From: Dichetophora obliterata
Taxonomy: Eukaryota; Arthropoda; Insecta; Diptera; Sciomyzidae
Direction of reading: 5' to 3'
Assembly (NCBI GenBank): GCA_963920525.1
Contig: OY986435.1
Location: forward strand, 303,311,408-303,375,407
DNA: 64,000 bases
Shown here: positions 21,691-32,131 of the stretch, piece by piece
How the letters are laid out: every line of letters begins with the position of its first letter
How positions within the stretch are numbered: the stretch's first letter is position 1
Made by a program: the position numbers and the translations under genes
Notes under the pieces: generated by a model
Told to the model about the DNA's origin: nothing
What the model saw: the letters and a program-made list of their open reading frames with translations, nothing else
The model's database searches: none

Positions 21691-23071
21691 ATTTTTTATA
21701 TTAAGATTTTATACCAATCCTGTACTACATTTAAAACCAAAGCTGTACTAAAATCCCATTTTTGTATTTGGCAAATATTAGATTTGAAATCAAAGCTCGT
21801 GTGGACATATATGTAGTACAGAAAAGTTTAAATTTTTACAATATTTTTAATCGTGTATCAGACACGCTTACTGACGTCATATTTTGGGATAAAAATGTGT
21901 TCTTTGAGATGTTGTCTTTATTGAAAATGTTCTAAAAAATAGCTTCACTTGGACTTTTTTAAAAAAATACATTATGGAAATGGAAAAGTGGTTCAACTTG
22001 CACTGAAAATTGCATATGGGTTGGATCGCTTTAGCATTTTCATATTGAAAATGCTATTGAACATTGAACTTTGGTTTAAACGTAAAGCGAAAAGAATTCT
22101 ATCCAAAAATTTGGTTGGGGGTGGTCGATTGGTTGAAGGTTATAAGGCAAGCAAGGAAGGCTAAACCATTTACAGTTATAATAATTGAAGATGAAAATTG
22201 TATTCCTACGACACAATTGAGGAGGTAGATGGAATAAGAGCACAAGTAGAGATGTGCCTTTTTTGCATAATACTGCTCTATAGAAAGAACAGATCCTCGT
22301 TTATGTCCCCCTCAAAATATTGAGTTGATATCTCTAAAATAGACTCCTTAACATGAAAAAATGTGCAACTCTGTATGGGTCCTTCATGCATGGGACGGTA
22401 GAAGTTACAATATGAAAATAGCGACATTTTGTTTATTTAGAGCAATAACAAAAATGTTGTTCTGTTCTTTGATTTGACTTATTTTTTTCTACTTACTTTT
22501 CGCTTACTTCCTTACTTACTTACAGCTCCGCTAAAACTTGTTATTATTTCGTTGGATAATCTCAAAATTTTTGCTCCGCTACCGCACATGACACGATAGT
22601 GTTGATGTATGGATTGAAAAGCTGATATTTTTTCTGAAATACAAAATAATATTTTTTATTTTATGGTGAGTTGTTCAGATTCTAGATCAATAATACAAAA
22701 CACGTGCAAAACTTTAAATACCCCGTAAATTGAAAATTTTACAATATAGGAGAAAACTGAGAACAGATTTGGAACCAGTGTTGAAAGTACATTAGGTATG
22801 ATAATGGGTTTACCGGATACGAAATTTGTAGACTAGTCTGCTATTATTTTGTTCGCAACTGTATATAATATATAAAAAACTTAACGTAAAATTTAATTTT
22901 CTATCAATTCAATTTATTGAGACTTTTTTTTCAGTTACAAAGTATATAATGTATAGAAATATTTTTGGATAGATAACTTAGGACTATGAGTGTGTTGTTT
23001 TAAGGTGGTGTAGAAGTAAAAGCAACTTGCTTGAGTATAGAAGATGATATATATGATTGTGTTTTTTTTTT
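21691..23071. other. AT-rich intergenic, no gene seen
   Basis: No supported feature. The 71-codon plus frame at 21949-22164 is low-complexity. Confidence 0.5.
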
Positions 23072-23324
23072 CATAGGATGAATACAATGCTTGCTCCCGA
23101 CATTAGGTATAAACGAGGAGACGTGTTGTCTCTGGTGATATACTTACAAGCTAAACTTAAAACATAAAATAGTTAAAACTATAATCAGTTGATAAATGTT
23201 TATAAGAATGAGATTATTTTTTGTGATTTAGTTGGAATATGATATAAGTATTTTACATTAATTTATGTACAGCATAATATTACCTAAATTTATGTATGAG
23301 TGATAGTAGAATATTTTATGTAGT

Positions 23325-26079
23325 TTAGCCCCTGTGTGCACAAGGAGAAGATTTGTTATAAAATTCCGGTAGCAGTGGAGAATCGAAGTCAAGATCACTT
23401 TCAATGTGTTCGCTTAGGATGCCAATTGGGGAGAGATAGTTAGTTGAAGACCAATTAAACTGTTTTTGGACATCGAAAATATCTTTCAATAAGTCGTTCT
23501 CATGGAAAGGAAGTCTATTTATAAACTTTTTTGTAGCGAAAGAGCATAGCGACATAATGGATTAATCATGGCTTTCCTGTAGATAAAATTATTCGAGAAA
23601 CGTTTAACAAATTATTCAAAATTCTTATTGACACAGCGTCTTAGCACATTTCGTTCCAATATTTTCAATTCTTTGGCTACCGTAGGCGAGATGGAAAACC
23701 AGATTGGAAATGCGTATAGCAAAACTGAGCGAATACTGACTTTGTGTATCAGGAGTTTTGTATCTTGGCTTAAGTATTTATTGTTTAGGAGAACAGAAAA
23801 CATGCCGGTTAATTTTTGGGCTTTCTTTAAGTTTAATCTTGCGTGTTTATTAAACTTAAGAAAGTTATTAAATTGTTCACTGAGATATTTAATATTATTT
23901 TTGAAAGCTACCTCCGAAACGTTTAGCAAGAGTTTTAGGTTTTTGCTTTCTGGGATAACTGATCGTCTGCATTTGCCAGACGCATTTCTTATGCAAATAG
24001 CCTCAGATTTGGATAAATTGGTTCGTATGCCCCATTCTTTGTAGAAATCGTTTATAATTTCAAGATGCCCAGTGACTTCGTTTAAAGCAAATGCGGGAGA
24101 TTCGTGATGAGCGAAAATGAGGCAGTCAGCAGCGTATAAGATAGCTTTTGAATCAGACAATACTTGTGGGAAATCGTGCAGAAAAATATTAAAGAAGTGG
24201 GGAGCTAGCACTGAGCCTTGGGGAACTCCGCTCTTAACTGATCCAAGATTAGAACTTAAATTATTATTCTGAACACAGAATTTTCTATCAGAAAAAAAGC
24301 TATGAAAAAATTTTAACAAAAATGGATCAAAATCTAAATTTATGAGTTTAAAAAGTATGCCATATTGAAAAGCTCTCTGAGTGTGATTTTTTAAAGCCAA
24401 ATTGGTAAGGGACATGTAGTCATCGCCTAAATAAATTTCCATTTTTTGTTTTAGGTTGTGTTCTAAAAGTTTTCCTATATTCGATAGCATTGAAATGGGA
24501 CGAAAATTTTTTTAAATCAATGATATTAGGGTTTTTTTTTAATAGGTATTATACCAGCAATTTTCCATTTGGTATGGAAGTATCCGTTGTTTGTGCAGTT
24601 AATGAACAAAATTGTCAAAAAGTTAAGAGCCAAATGCGGGAATTTTTTAATGATAAAATTATAAATTTTGTCTAAGCCAAAAGATTTTTTATTGATTCGG
24701 TTTCTTAAAATGATATTGAGAGAATTTGTGTTTATGAAATGAAAACTATCCTCATTTTCAAGAAAATTGAAGCTGTCATCAAAGTTATATATTAAGGAGG
24801 TTAAATCAGTTAATCTGTGTAAAACTGTATGTTTTATATCCAGTGAATCGCTTCTATCAGGAATTATTTCTGAGTAGATTTTTTCATAATGTTGACGAAA
24901 AGTCTCTAATATGTCATTTTCATTATTAATAATAGTGATGGACAGAAATTTCCGAAAAAGGTGAATTTTTTTTTATTACTAACAATTTGGAAAATTTGTT
25001 TATATGCTGTCGGACCAGGTTTAAAACGTTTTAATTTTGATTTAAATTCATAAGCCTGTTCTAGCTGAACCTGTTCTTTGATGATAATTTTGAGGAGAGA
25101 GATTTGATTGAAAATGTCTATGAAATAATTTTTTCAATTCTTTTTGCCTGGAGTGTTTAATTTTGTAAAGTTTGAGAATATTATCGAAAAGAAAATATTT
25201 GTTCCTCTTGCATTCAATTTCTTCAGATTGTAAGGAGACGGTGTGCTCGACATTTGTTGTGAACTGGTCTATATGAAAATCTATATCAGAATTTAGAAGA
25301 TTGACATTGTTTGGTGGCATGTTATCAGAGAGAGAAGCTTCTAAATCTCTGCTGAAATTCGTCCAATTTGTGTTTTTGAATGAGGAAGCAAAACGAGGGC
25401 TTTTTATACTAAAATTAATGTTATTAAGATCAATTTTAAGGCGTATTGGAAAGTGATCAGAGAAGGTTGCAAAGCTTGTAATGGAAAAATTTGGATTTAT
25501 TAAGTCGATGAGATTTGCAGATACCAGGAAGTGATCAAGAAAGGAACTAGAAGAAGGAAAAGAGGAAGAAGGAAAAACGTATGATTTTGTAACCATCTAA
25601 GGAAACATTTGCCGTTTAAGTTTTCAAAATTATCGCCCAAGTCCGGGTTTTAAGCGTTAATGTCCCCACCAAAAATCGTACCTTCAAAATTTTTCGAGTA
25701 ATTGAGAATTTCATTCAGACTTGAATACAAAAGTGCGAATGGAAAAGTACATGGAATGTAGTCCATCTACCCAAAGGAAAAATTTAGAAGAACCGGTTAG
25801 TTTTAATTTTATAACGCAATGTGGAAAATAAACTCCTTGAATAATAATGTGGGAATAAATGAAGTTGCTTTTTAAAACAATAGCCACCCCTGTAGAAGAA
25901 TTATCGTATATGAAGTCAAAATGTTCTAGGAATACTTTAGAATTTCGTAAGTGACATTCTTGTATGAAGCCAATATCTATTTTGTGCGTTTGAAATAATT
26001 TTAATAGATCAATTTTTCGACTCTTATCGATCAGCGATCTTACATTAAAAGTGAGTAAATTAGTGTCTGTACGGACCAA
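23325..26079 (-). pseudogene. LINE ORF2 (endonuclease and reverse transcriptase) pseudogene
   Basis: The endonuclease domain begins near 26060 (LLTFNVRSLIDKSRKIDLL, IGFIQECHLR with the catalytic Glu) and ends near 25440 (FSDHFPIRLKIDL, with the terminal Asp-His). RT sequence runs from about 24690 to 23890: the region around 24490 reads MLSNIGKLLEHN, then GVPQGSVLAPHFFNIFLHDF (motif B) and YAADCLIFAHH. Motif C is YAAD where YADD is expected, and motif A (FxKAFD) is absent: QRAFQYGILFKLINLDF follows directly after the fingers, so a deletion of tens of codons removed it. The C-terminal segment 23555-23325 lies in another frame. No active RT. Confidence 0.85.
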
Positions 26080-26387
26080 AAGATTTTTTTATTTGTGTTA
26101 ACAATTCCATAAATTTCGTCTGATCAATAGGTAAATTTTTATAGTTATTCATAAAATTTTGAATTTTTTGTTCTAAAGATAACGGCTCGGGGATTTAGAA
26201 AGTTTGAGAAACTCATCAATTATTAATGGCCTGAAGTTTGGTTAAATTGTGGGATGATTAGAAAAGGTTCGGTCGCCTTGCGATTTGAAAAGACTTGCGA
26301 AGGCTTTTATTGGATTAATGAAGTCTGTTTCAGTGACGGCGTTGATAGTGTTAAAATTTGCGGCTCTTTTTAATTCAGCTGCATCTT

Positions 26388-28145
26388 TCAGTTTTTTGCT
26401 TTTGAAAGAAATGCACTTTTGATAGACTTCACTTCAAAGTTGCAGAAAGGGATTGGATTTTCTACTTCGTTCAGAGGGCATTCCCCAGGTTCATGTCTAT
26501 CCCTGCACTTTATACAGACAAATTGTCTGTTGCAATTTTTTGAGATATGCCCCCAATGTCGAGATCGTTTACATTGCATTTCTTTGTTCTTATTTTTCGG
26601 CGCCTCCCAAGTGCCTGCCTGACTCAGTAGTTACCGTATGTGACTGATGTTATTAATTTTTTTTCCCGGTTGAAGAGAAATGATTAAAAGACCCTTATCA
26701 GTATTGTTTTTTATTGAGAATTGAGTTGAAAGTTTTGCGACTCTGTTCACTGTATCAGGTACTATATCATCAAGAGCATTTTTTATCTCTAGTAAATTGG
26801 TTGAGTAGAAGATACCCCGTAATACTAAGGTTATTTGTCTTAAGTTTTTTCGAGTGAAGGAGTAAGAGTTCTTATATATATAAGATAGAATATAAGATAG
26901 TATATTCTCTAAGGAAAGCGATCATTTCTGTGTAATCTGTAAGATCTTCTAATAAGAGCTTGCTTTTAGATTTGTTTATGTTTTTGATTTTAAAAGAGAT
27001 TTTTGGTTCCAAATTATTAAGTTTGTTTATCAAATTTTTTATATTTAGATTATGAAGAAAAATGGGAGGACATGTTGACCTTTTTGAAGATATTCCACTG
27101 CTACCAGTGGGATTCTTAGGAGCAATATTGGAATTTAATAAATAAACTTTATTTTTATTAGTATTTGTGTTATTGTTAGGAATTTTAATATTGTTGTCAT
27201 TGTCTAGGTTGCCTAAAATGGCTAATAAATTTGAATAATTATTACTTTATAATTAGTGGCGGCCGTAGCCTAGTGGGTAGAGTGCGTGGCCCCTAAGCTT
27301 AAGAACCGTGGTAGCCCGGGTTCAATTCCAGCTCAGACAGAAAGTTTTTTCAATTGAATTAATTTTTCTGTTCGGCCGTCACCTCTCTGCGGACAATGGC
27401 AAACCTCAGAGAGTACAAATTGCCATGTAAAGCTGTTTGAGAACATAAGCCGTTCGGAGTCGGCATAAAACACGTAAAACACGTAGGTGCAGTTCTCGGT
27501 CATTTGTGATCAAACATTTAATAATACGCACAACACAATTGATCAATAGAAGGTAGGTCAAAGTCCTTCCAAGGGCTGAAATGGCCAGTTTATTTTTTTT
27601 TAATTATTACTTTTAAGGTGATTATTACTAAGAAGCTTACTTTTAGATTGCTTTTTATCAAATTATCTTTTCATACTACTGTTTCGGCTAAGTAGCATCA
27701 GATTTTTTGTTGCAACATGCGTATTTGGCAAAGATGAAGACTCAAATTCCATGATGTTGTCTCTTGATGTGTTCAGATCATCTCGATGATCGGCAATTGA
27801 TTGTGTTTTAGTTCCAGTGTTTGATTGATGACTGTGTGAGACTCCAGTCGGAAGTTGTAAGTCTTCTAGACTTTGTGGAGAATAATTGGATGATGCAGTA
27901 TTCAAAGGAACATAAATAACAGGATTAGTTGTATGATTGGATGCAGAATCTGCTTCTTTATTATTGGTGTTGAGTGAAAAACTCGAAGCGATGGAACCAG
28001 AGGAGCAAAAGAATGCATCGTCATTGTTAACAGTGTATTGAGTCTCCGAAAGAAAGAGGTCGGTAGAAGATCCGAGGTTGGCATCAAATTTCGGTTTTTT
28101 GTAAGGAGGTTTCTTAGTTTTCTGCTCAGGCGTCTCATTTTGCAT
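26388..28145 (-). pseudogene. LINE ORF1 (gag-like) pseudogene
   Basis: The N-terminal part (28145-27663) starts MQNETPEQKTKKPPYKKPKF and is Ser/Asn/Thr-rich. After the SINE interruption, 27220-26880 encodes a segment with PPIFLHNLNIKNLINKLNNL and KINKSKSKLLLEDLTDYTEM-like words, the position of the RNA-binding PRE_C2HC region of Jockey gag. The nucleocapsid zinc knuckles come last: CKRSRHWGHISKNC then CIKCRDRHEPGEC (26575-26480). The protein would bind element RNA. Broken by the SINE and by stops near 26880-26820. Confidence 0.8.
27249..27600 (+). mobile_element. tRNA-derived SINE inserted in LINE ORF1
   Basis: The head 27256-27335 has box A TAGCCTAGTGGGTAGAGTGC and B box GGGTTCAATTCC. The body includes CTCTGCGGACAATGGCAAAC and GGTGCAGTTCTCGG, and ends ...GGCTGAAATGGCCAGTTT plus a T/A-rich tail. 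It is flanked by a 13-bp direct repeat TAATTATTACTTT at 27236-27248 and 27601-27613, as expected for LINE-driven insertion. It is younger than the host LINE. A fragment of the same head recurs at about 37500. Confidence 0.88.
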
Positions 28146-28160
28146 GGAATTTGACTCTAT

Positions 28161-29410
28161 GCGTTGAGCGTATATGGCCTAATGGTCCTTATAGAGCAGC
28201 ATATGTGGCAAGGTTTTTATAAAACTGCGAGCAGGAATAGATGGGAAGCAATCAATGATAAGCAGCAGCAACAGTAACGCAAAAATTACAGTTTGAATTA
28301 TTGAATTCAAACAAAAAAAAATTTCTTTTATAAATTCACTTAAAATTGAAATGAAACAAATAATTGTACCTATATTTTAATTTTGAAAAAAATTTCATCA
28401 AAACCCTCCATGGGTAAGTCTTGACTACGTCCCTAGAATAAAATACTGGCGTTATTTTTCAATTTCCTTAAATATTTCAACAAAATTAGATTGGAAATTA
28501 TTACAAAAAAACCCTCCGAAATCACATTTTTCAGGTTTCAAGGTTTCGAATTTTTAGGTCCGGTGGACGGGAAAACTAACACTGATACTGATTTTACTTC
28601 AGTATATTTTATAAGTAGAATAAAATCTAAACATTTAATTTTCACAAATTTTCAATTTATTTCATCTCTAAGTTGATCATAGTAAAAACATACAATGGAA
28701 TTGGAATTTTGCGACTTATCCCCTTCATTAACTCATGTTTTCAATTATAAATAAAATAAAAAGAAGTAGAATACATAGCAGTAAAATGCCGTATTTTCAA
28801 ATGCGTCTTAGAAAAACTTGTATTATGAAAAATTATGATATTTAGGCAAGTAAATGTCAAGAAAGTTCTTTCGCTGAGAAACCGCCAAAAATTTCTCGAT
28901 AACTTTTTAATGTTTCATTTGGTACAGCAAAAATGATAGTTCAATTTCAACAGATAGAAATTTTTTTCAACCCAGCATTTTCTTTCCTGCCACTAGTGGA
29001 AAGTTTCCGAATGGCACACAGCCTATGTAGTTCAAACAAAATCCAAACAAAATCCAAACATTAAAATTTAGTTCAGCTACATAATCGGTAAATTGCATAT
29101 GGAAATTTATGTTTGGTCTCTGTACACTTTGTATGATGGATGCTCTTCGAACAATTTTTTTGATAGGTCCTTTAATATCGATTTAAGACACGTTTACACC
29201 AAAAACTAAATACTTATCCGTAGTGTTACTGCATTCGAATCAAATTCTTGATTTAATTGCATTTTTTCTTTGTTGTTTATCCATTTTCTTTTTTTACTTC
29301 AAAAACGGTTTAAAACTTTAATTTTGTTGAACTCTTTTTGCTGAATTTATCTGGAATCACCTCTAATTAATACGACATTTTTTCTAACTAACAAAATCTA
29401 TATCATATTC
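28161..29410. other. Intergenic, no gene seen
   Basis: AT-rich sequence between the LINE and the 3' end of the first cuticle gene. 28161-28270 may be LINE 5' untranslated sequence. Nothing else is supported. Confidence 0.5.
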
Positions 29411-29416
29411 TTTATT
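29411..29416 (-). terminator. AATAAA polyadenylation signal
   Basis: AATAAA on the minus strand, about 48 bases past the stop codon of the cuticle protein gene at 29464, in the context GAATAAAGAATA. Confidence 0.75.
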
Positions 29417-29463
29417 CAGTTATAACAACAACAGTCTGTCATCGAACATCAACATAAACCCAT

Positions 29464-30145
29464 CTAATAGGCGTATTGGATGAGTGGAGATGCGAACTGG
29501 CTCTTCACGATCGTTGGACCGGCGGCAACTAATGGAGCAGCAGTCCTTACATGTGCTGGTGCAGTGGCATAGGCGGTATAGGGAGACACAGCAACTGGTG
29601 CGATGGGTGCAGCATGAACAGCGGCAACCAAAGGTTCACGACGAACAACAGCGTTGAAACCGTTAACGGGATCGGCGGTATAGTCAACAATGCGACGATA
29701 GCCATCAGCGTCGTTCAACGAGTATTGACCTTGCACAATACCGCCATCACGTGTTTCAACCTGGTTCTTGGAGTCACCAGAGAGTGCATCATTGACATCA
29801 TATCCGTAGGTGTACTGAGGATGAGGATCGTATTCCTCAATGCGTGCAGCAACAGCGGCAAGTGGGGTAGCCTGAGGAATAAGGCCAGCATTGGCAACAG
29901 CGAGGCATGCAGCGAAGAAGACGACGAGCTGCAAAGCGGGAAGAGTATGGGAAAAAATTTGTATAAGCGAGGTATTTTCGTATTAATGAAGCCCTAGAAG
30001 TGACTTTAAATTTTTATACAATAAACACTTTTTCTCTTTTACTCTTTTACTATAACTGCTTTTCAAACACTTCATTAATTCACTTCAATAGTCGATAACT
30101 TTGTTTAAATGTTAGTCCTTTGTTAATCCTTACTTTGAATGCCAT
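29464..30145 (-). CDS. RR-2 cuticular protein (Ccp84A-like), two exons
   Basis: Secreted structural protein of the chitin cuticle. Exon 1 (30145-30134) encodes MAFK and ends at AAA|GTAAGG. The 205-bp intron ends TTTGCAG, and exon 2 (29928-29464) completes a 158-residue protein. A signal peptide ([14 protein letters not shown]) is probably cleaved after residue 18. Residues 42-102 form the extended RR-2 chitin-binding domain: [53 protein letters not shown]. An acidic linker (IEEYDPHP) precedes it and the C-terminus is Ala/Pro/Val-rich. The start is chosen because a MAFK-type mini-exon is standard in fly cuticle genes and because a TATA box lies about 95 bases upstream. The frame is intact. It resembles the Drosophila Ccp84A group; orthology is not established. 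Expression is probably confined to moulting epidermis (family knowledge). Confidence 0.95.
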
Positions 30146-30239
30146 TGTTATTCGGTGTGGGTTTGGTTTTTTTTCTGGGTATGTTGCTCTAGATTCCGTA
30201 AATGGATTTAAACTGTTTCAAATGTGATCGGTTACGGGC

Positions 30240-30246
30240 TTTTATA
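30240..30246 (-). promoter_or_regulatory. TATA box of the 29464 cuticle gene
   Basis: TATAAAA on the minus strand, with an initiator-like TCACATT about 25 bases downstream (near 30223) and the start codon at 30145. The leader is about 75 bases. Confidence 0.75.
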
Positions 30247-30259
30247 CAAAAAAAACCAA

Positions 30260-30940
30260 AATTAAGCAAATAACAAGCAATAATCGACAAAAAATATCCA
30301 CGACATCGATGACAATAGACGACATGAACTGTTTTGACAAAATGCATAAGCTTCTACCGTCACGCTCTAAAGCATAACGACAAATTCGTATCTGACAAAA
30401 AAGTGCGACTATACACACAAGGCTAAGTTTGTGACCAACTGCGAAACTTGATGTTATTTGATTGGGCTTACAATTAAATTCCAAAACTTTATATTTAGCA
30501 CAGCAACATAGTCTGTTGACCACGTCGGAAGCGTGTGGAATAAAAAAAAGCTACGCTGTCTCATACTTAATGCAAGTCATGTATTGTGCATCATGTGGTC
30601 TGCAAGTTTCACCAGTTAGGAGCATTACTTCCAACTGCTATCAAATTTTTTGAGTAGCAGTAGAAATATAGCAAAATTGAGGCGGGAGATAACCCAAACT
30701 TTTAGCCAAAATTTTTCGCAAATATGTCGCAAATCATATCTGAGTTTTGAGCATACCGCTTGTTATAACATTACATTACAGAATTTGTATGATTTTCTGT
30801 AAATTGCCATCAAAAATTTCGCCTAGAAATGCAATACTCAGTGAGGAAAAATAGAAATCTGATAGGATATATTTGTACATTAAGGCACGTTCCATATAAA
30901 AAAAGTCTTTCGGCACAAATGCTCAAAATAATCCTTGGTT
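30260..30940. other. Intergenic upstream of the cuticle gene
   Basis: No repeat or coding signal recognised. It should hold upstream regulatory sequence for the cuticle gene. Short frames on both strands lack motifs. Confidence 0.4.
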
Positions 30941-31033
30941 TATGTTATGATGATTCCCCAAATATTTCGAATGGTTCGAAATAACGGATGGCCATCGCTA
31001 GAGTCGAAATTTTTGGGGAATCATCATAACATA
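30941..31033. repeat. Short hairpin, 30-bp arms
   Basis: TATGTTATGATGATTCCCCA followed by AATATTTCGA is matched in inverse by TCGAAATTTTTGGGGAATCA and TCATAACATA at 31004-31033 (one mismatch), with a 33-bp loop. Possibly a very small MITE. Confidence 0.75.
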
Positions 31034-31127
31034 TCATAAAATGAGAAAATCTCTGAAAATGTCACAAAAACTAACGTTATGACTTAAAATTTGCATATGA
31101 GCTTTGGTCTCAAATATTCACCATATA

Positions 31128-31575
31128 CAGTAGAATTCACTTATAACAAACTCGGTTATAACAACATTTCTGCTATAACGTCGTATTCTTGAAGTCCGCA
31201 TTTTTAAATTTTCATAAATATAATAAATATTTTCACGTATTTCGCTACGACGAAAGCAAGCTGAGACTAGATTTGCTTACTTCTGACTTTTTTTTATTTA
31301 TATGTGTACATATTTGCAATTGTCGCTTTGTTGAAACGGAAATAACTGTATAAAATTCATTGAAAACAAAACTACAATACATAGCTTATTTGTTCCTTCA
31401 AGTGCATGATTACTTTTTACTGCGTTCAAAATGCCTCCACAAACTAAACGTAAAGCGTTCACCATAGAAAACAAAATCTGCAATATCTGGCGGCTTGAAA
31501 ACGGCGAAAAATTTCTTGCGCCATATCCATCATATGGAAACATAGGGAAAAGATAAGGATTACATTTTTTTTTTT
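31128..31575 (+). mobile_element. 5' end of a pogo/Tigger-like element
   Basis: Starts CAGTAGAATTCACTTATAAC after TA (31126-31127), as pogo-like Tc1/mariner elements do. About 300 bp later it enters the transposase start codon (31431). The sequence ends in a T run near 31561-31580 without a second terminal repeat, so it is a 3'-truncated copy. Confidence 0.75.
31431..31556 (+). pseudogene. pogo-like transposase N-terminus, truncated
   Basis: MPPQTKRKAFTIENKICNIW continues with RLENGEKFLAPYPSYGN and a stop after 41 codons. The RKAxTIExKxxxIxRLExGE pattern is the first helix of the CENP-B/pogo N-terminal DNA-binding domain. The serine/glycine recognition-helix region and everything beyond are missing. 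Confidence 0.75.
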
Positions 31576-31684
31576 TTTTTAAACATGCAATAACAATAGA
31601 GTTCAGCCACTACAGCTTTTCGCACTTTCTCCGCATTAGATCATCTTAAGAACCAGCCCAAATAACATTAAAACATCTCAATAA

Positions 31685-32007
31685 GGCCATTCACAGCGCT
31701 GGAATACGCTGGTCTGCCATTTGTACGACCTGCTATTTGTACGCCAATTTACGAAAGCGTATTTTGCTTTGTTGTTGTTTTGCATACAAACGCAAATACG
31801 CAGGCACGCGTAAATAAAAGCAGCCCTTGGACGTGTTTTTTGTACCTCGTATTTTTATGCTCTGTCTACAGCCGCATAATCACATACATCACAGGGTTGC
31901 ACAATTTTTTTTATACGACAGTCACATGGCGAGGTGCTCCCAGTTTGAACAATAACAAATGCTATAAATACGATTTGTCAAAAGTACGCTCAAACTGTGA
32001 ATAGCCC
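31685..32007. mobile_element. 323-bp MITE, TAA duplication
   Basis: Ends GGCCATTCACAG... and, inverted, GGGCTATTCACAGTTTGAGC, flanked by TAA at 31682-31684 and 32008-32010, consistent with PIF/Harbinger. The interior has GTACG words in both orientations. Non-coding. Confidence 0.75.
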
Positions 32008-32131
32008 TAATGATATCGATAAGAGTGGTCCAAAACAATCTAAAGTGAGAAAAATCTACCCACCATAATATGGGTTGGGCTCAGGGACAACACAAGACAT
32101 AACAACTAACCATGCGTTTACATAGATCTAA

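Larger units (their letters stand above)
23072..28160 (-). mobile_element. Nearly full-length but dead Jockey-like LINE
   Basis: On the minus strand the order is ORF1 (gag) 28145-26388, then ORF2 with AP-type endonuclease and reverse transcriptase 26079-23325, then a 3' tail ending in poly-A at about 23071-23060 (read as poly-T on the plus strand). The order and the Cys-His zinc knuckles place it in the Jockey clade. A SINE is inserted at 27249-27600. Many frameshifts and stops. Confidence 0.85.

Noticed and set aside
29551..29997. 148-codon plus frame
   Set aside because: Antisense shadow of the RR-2 cuticle gene.
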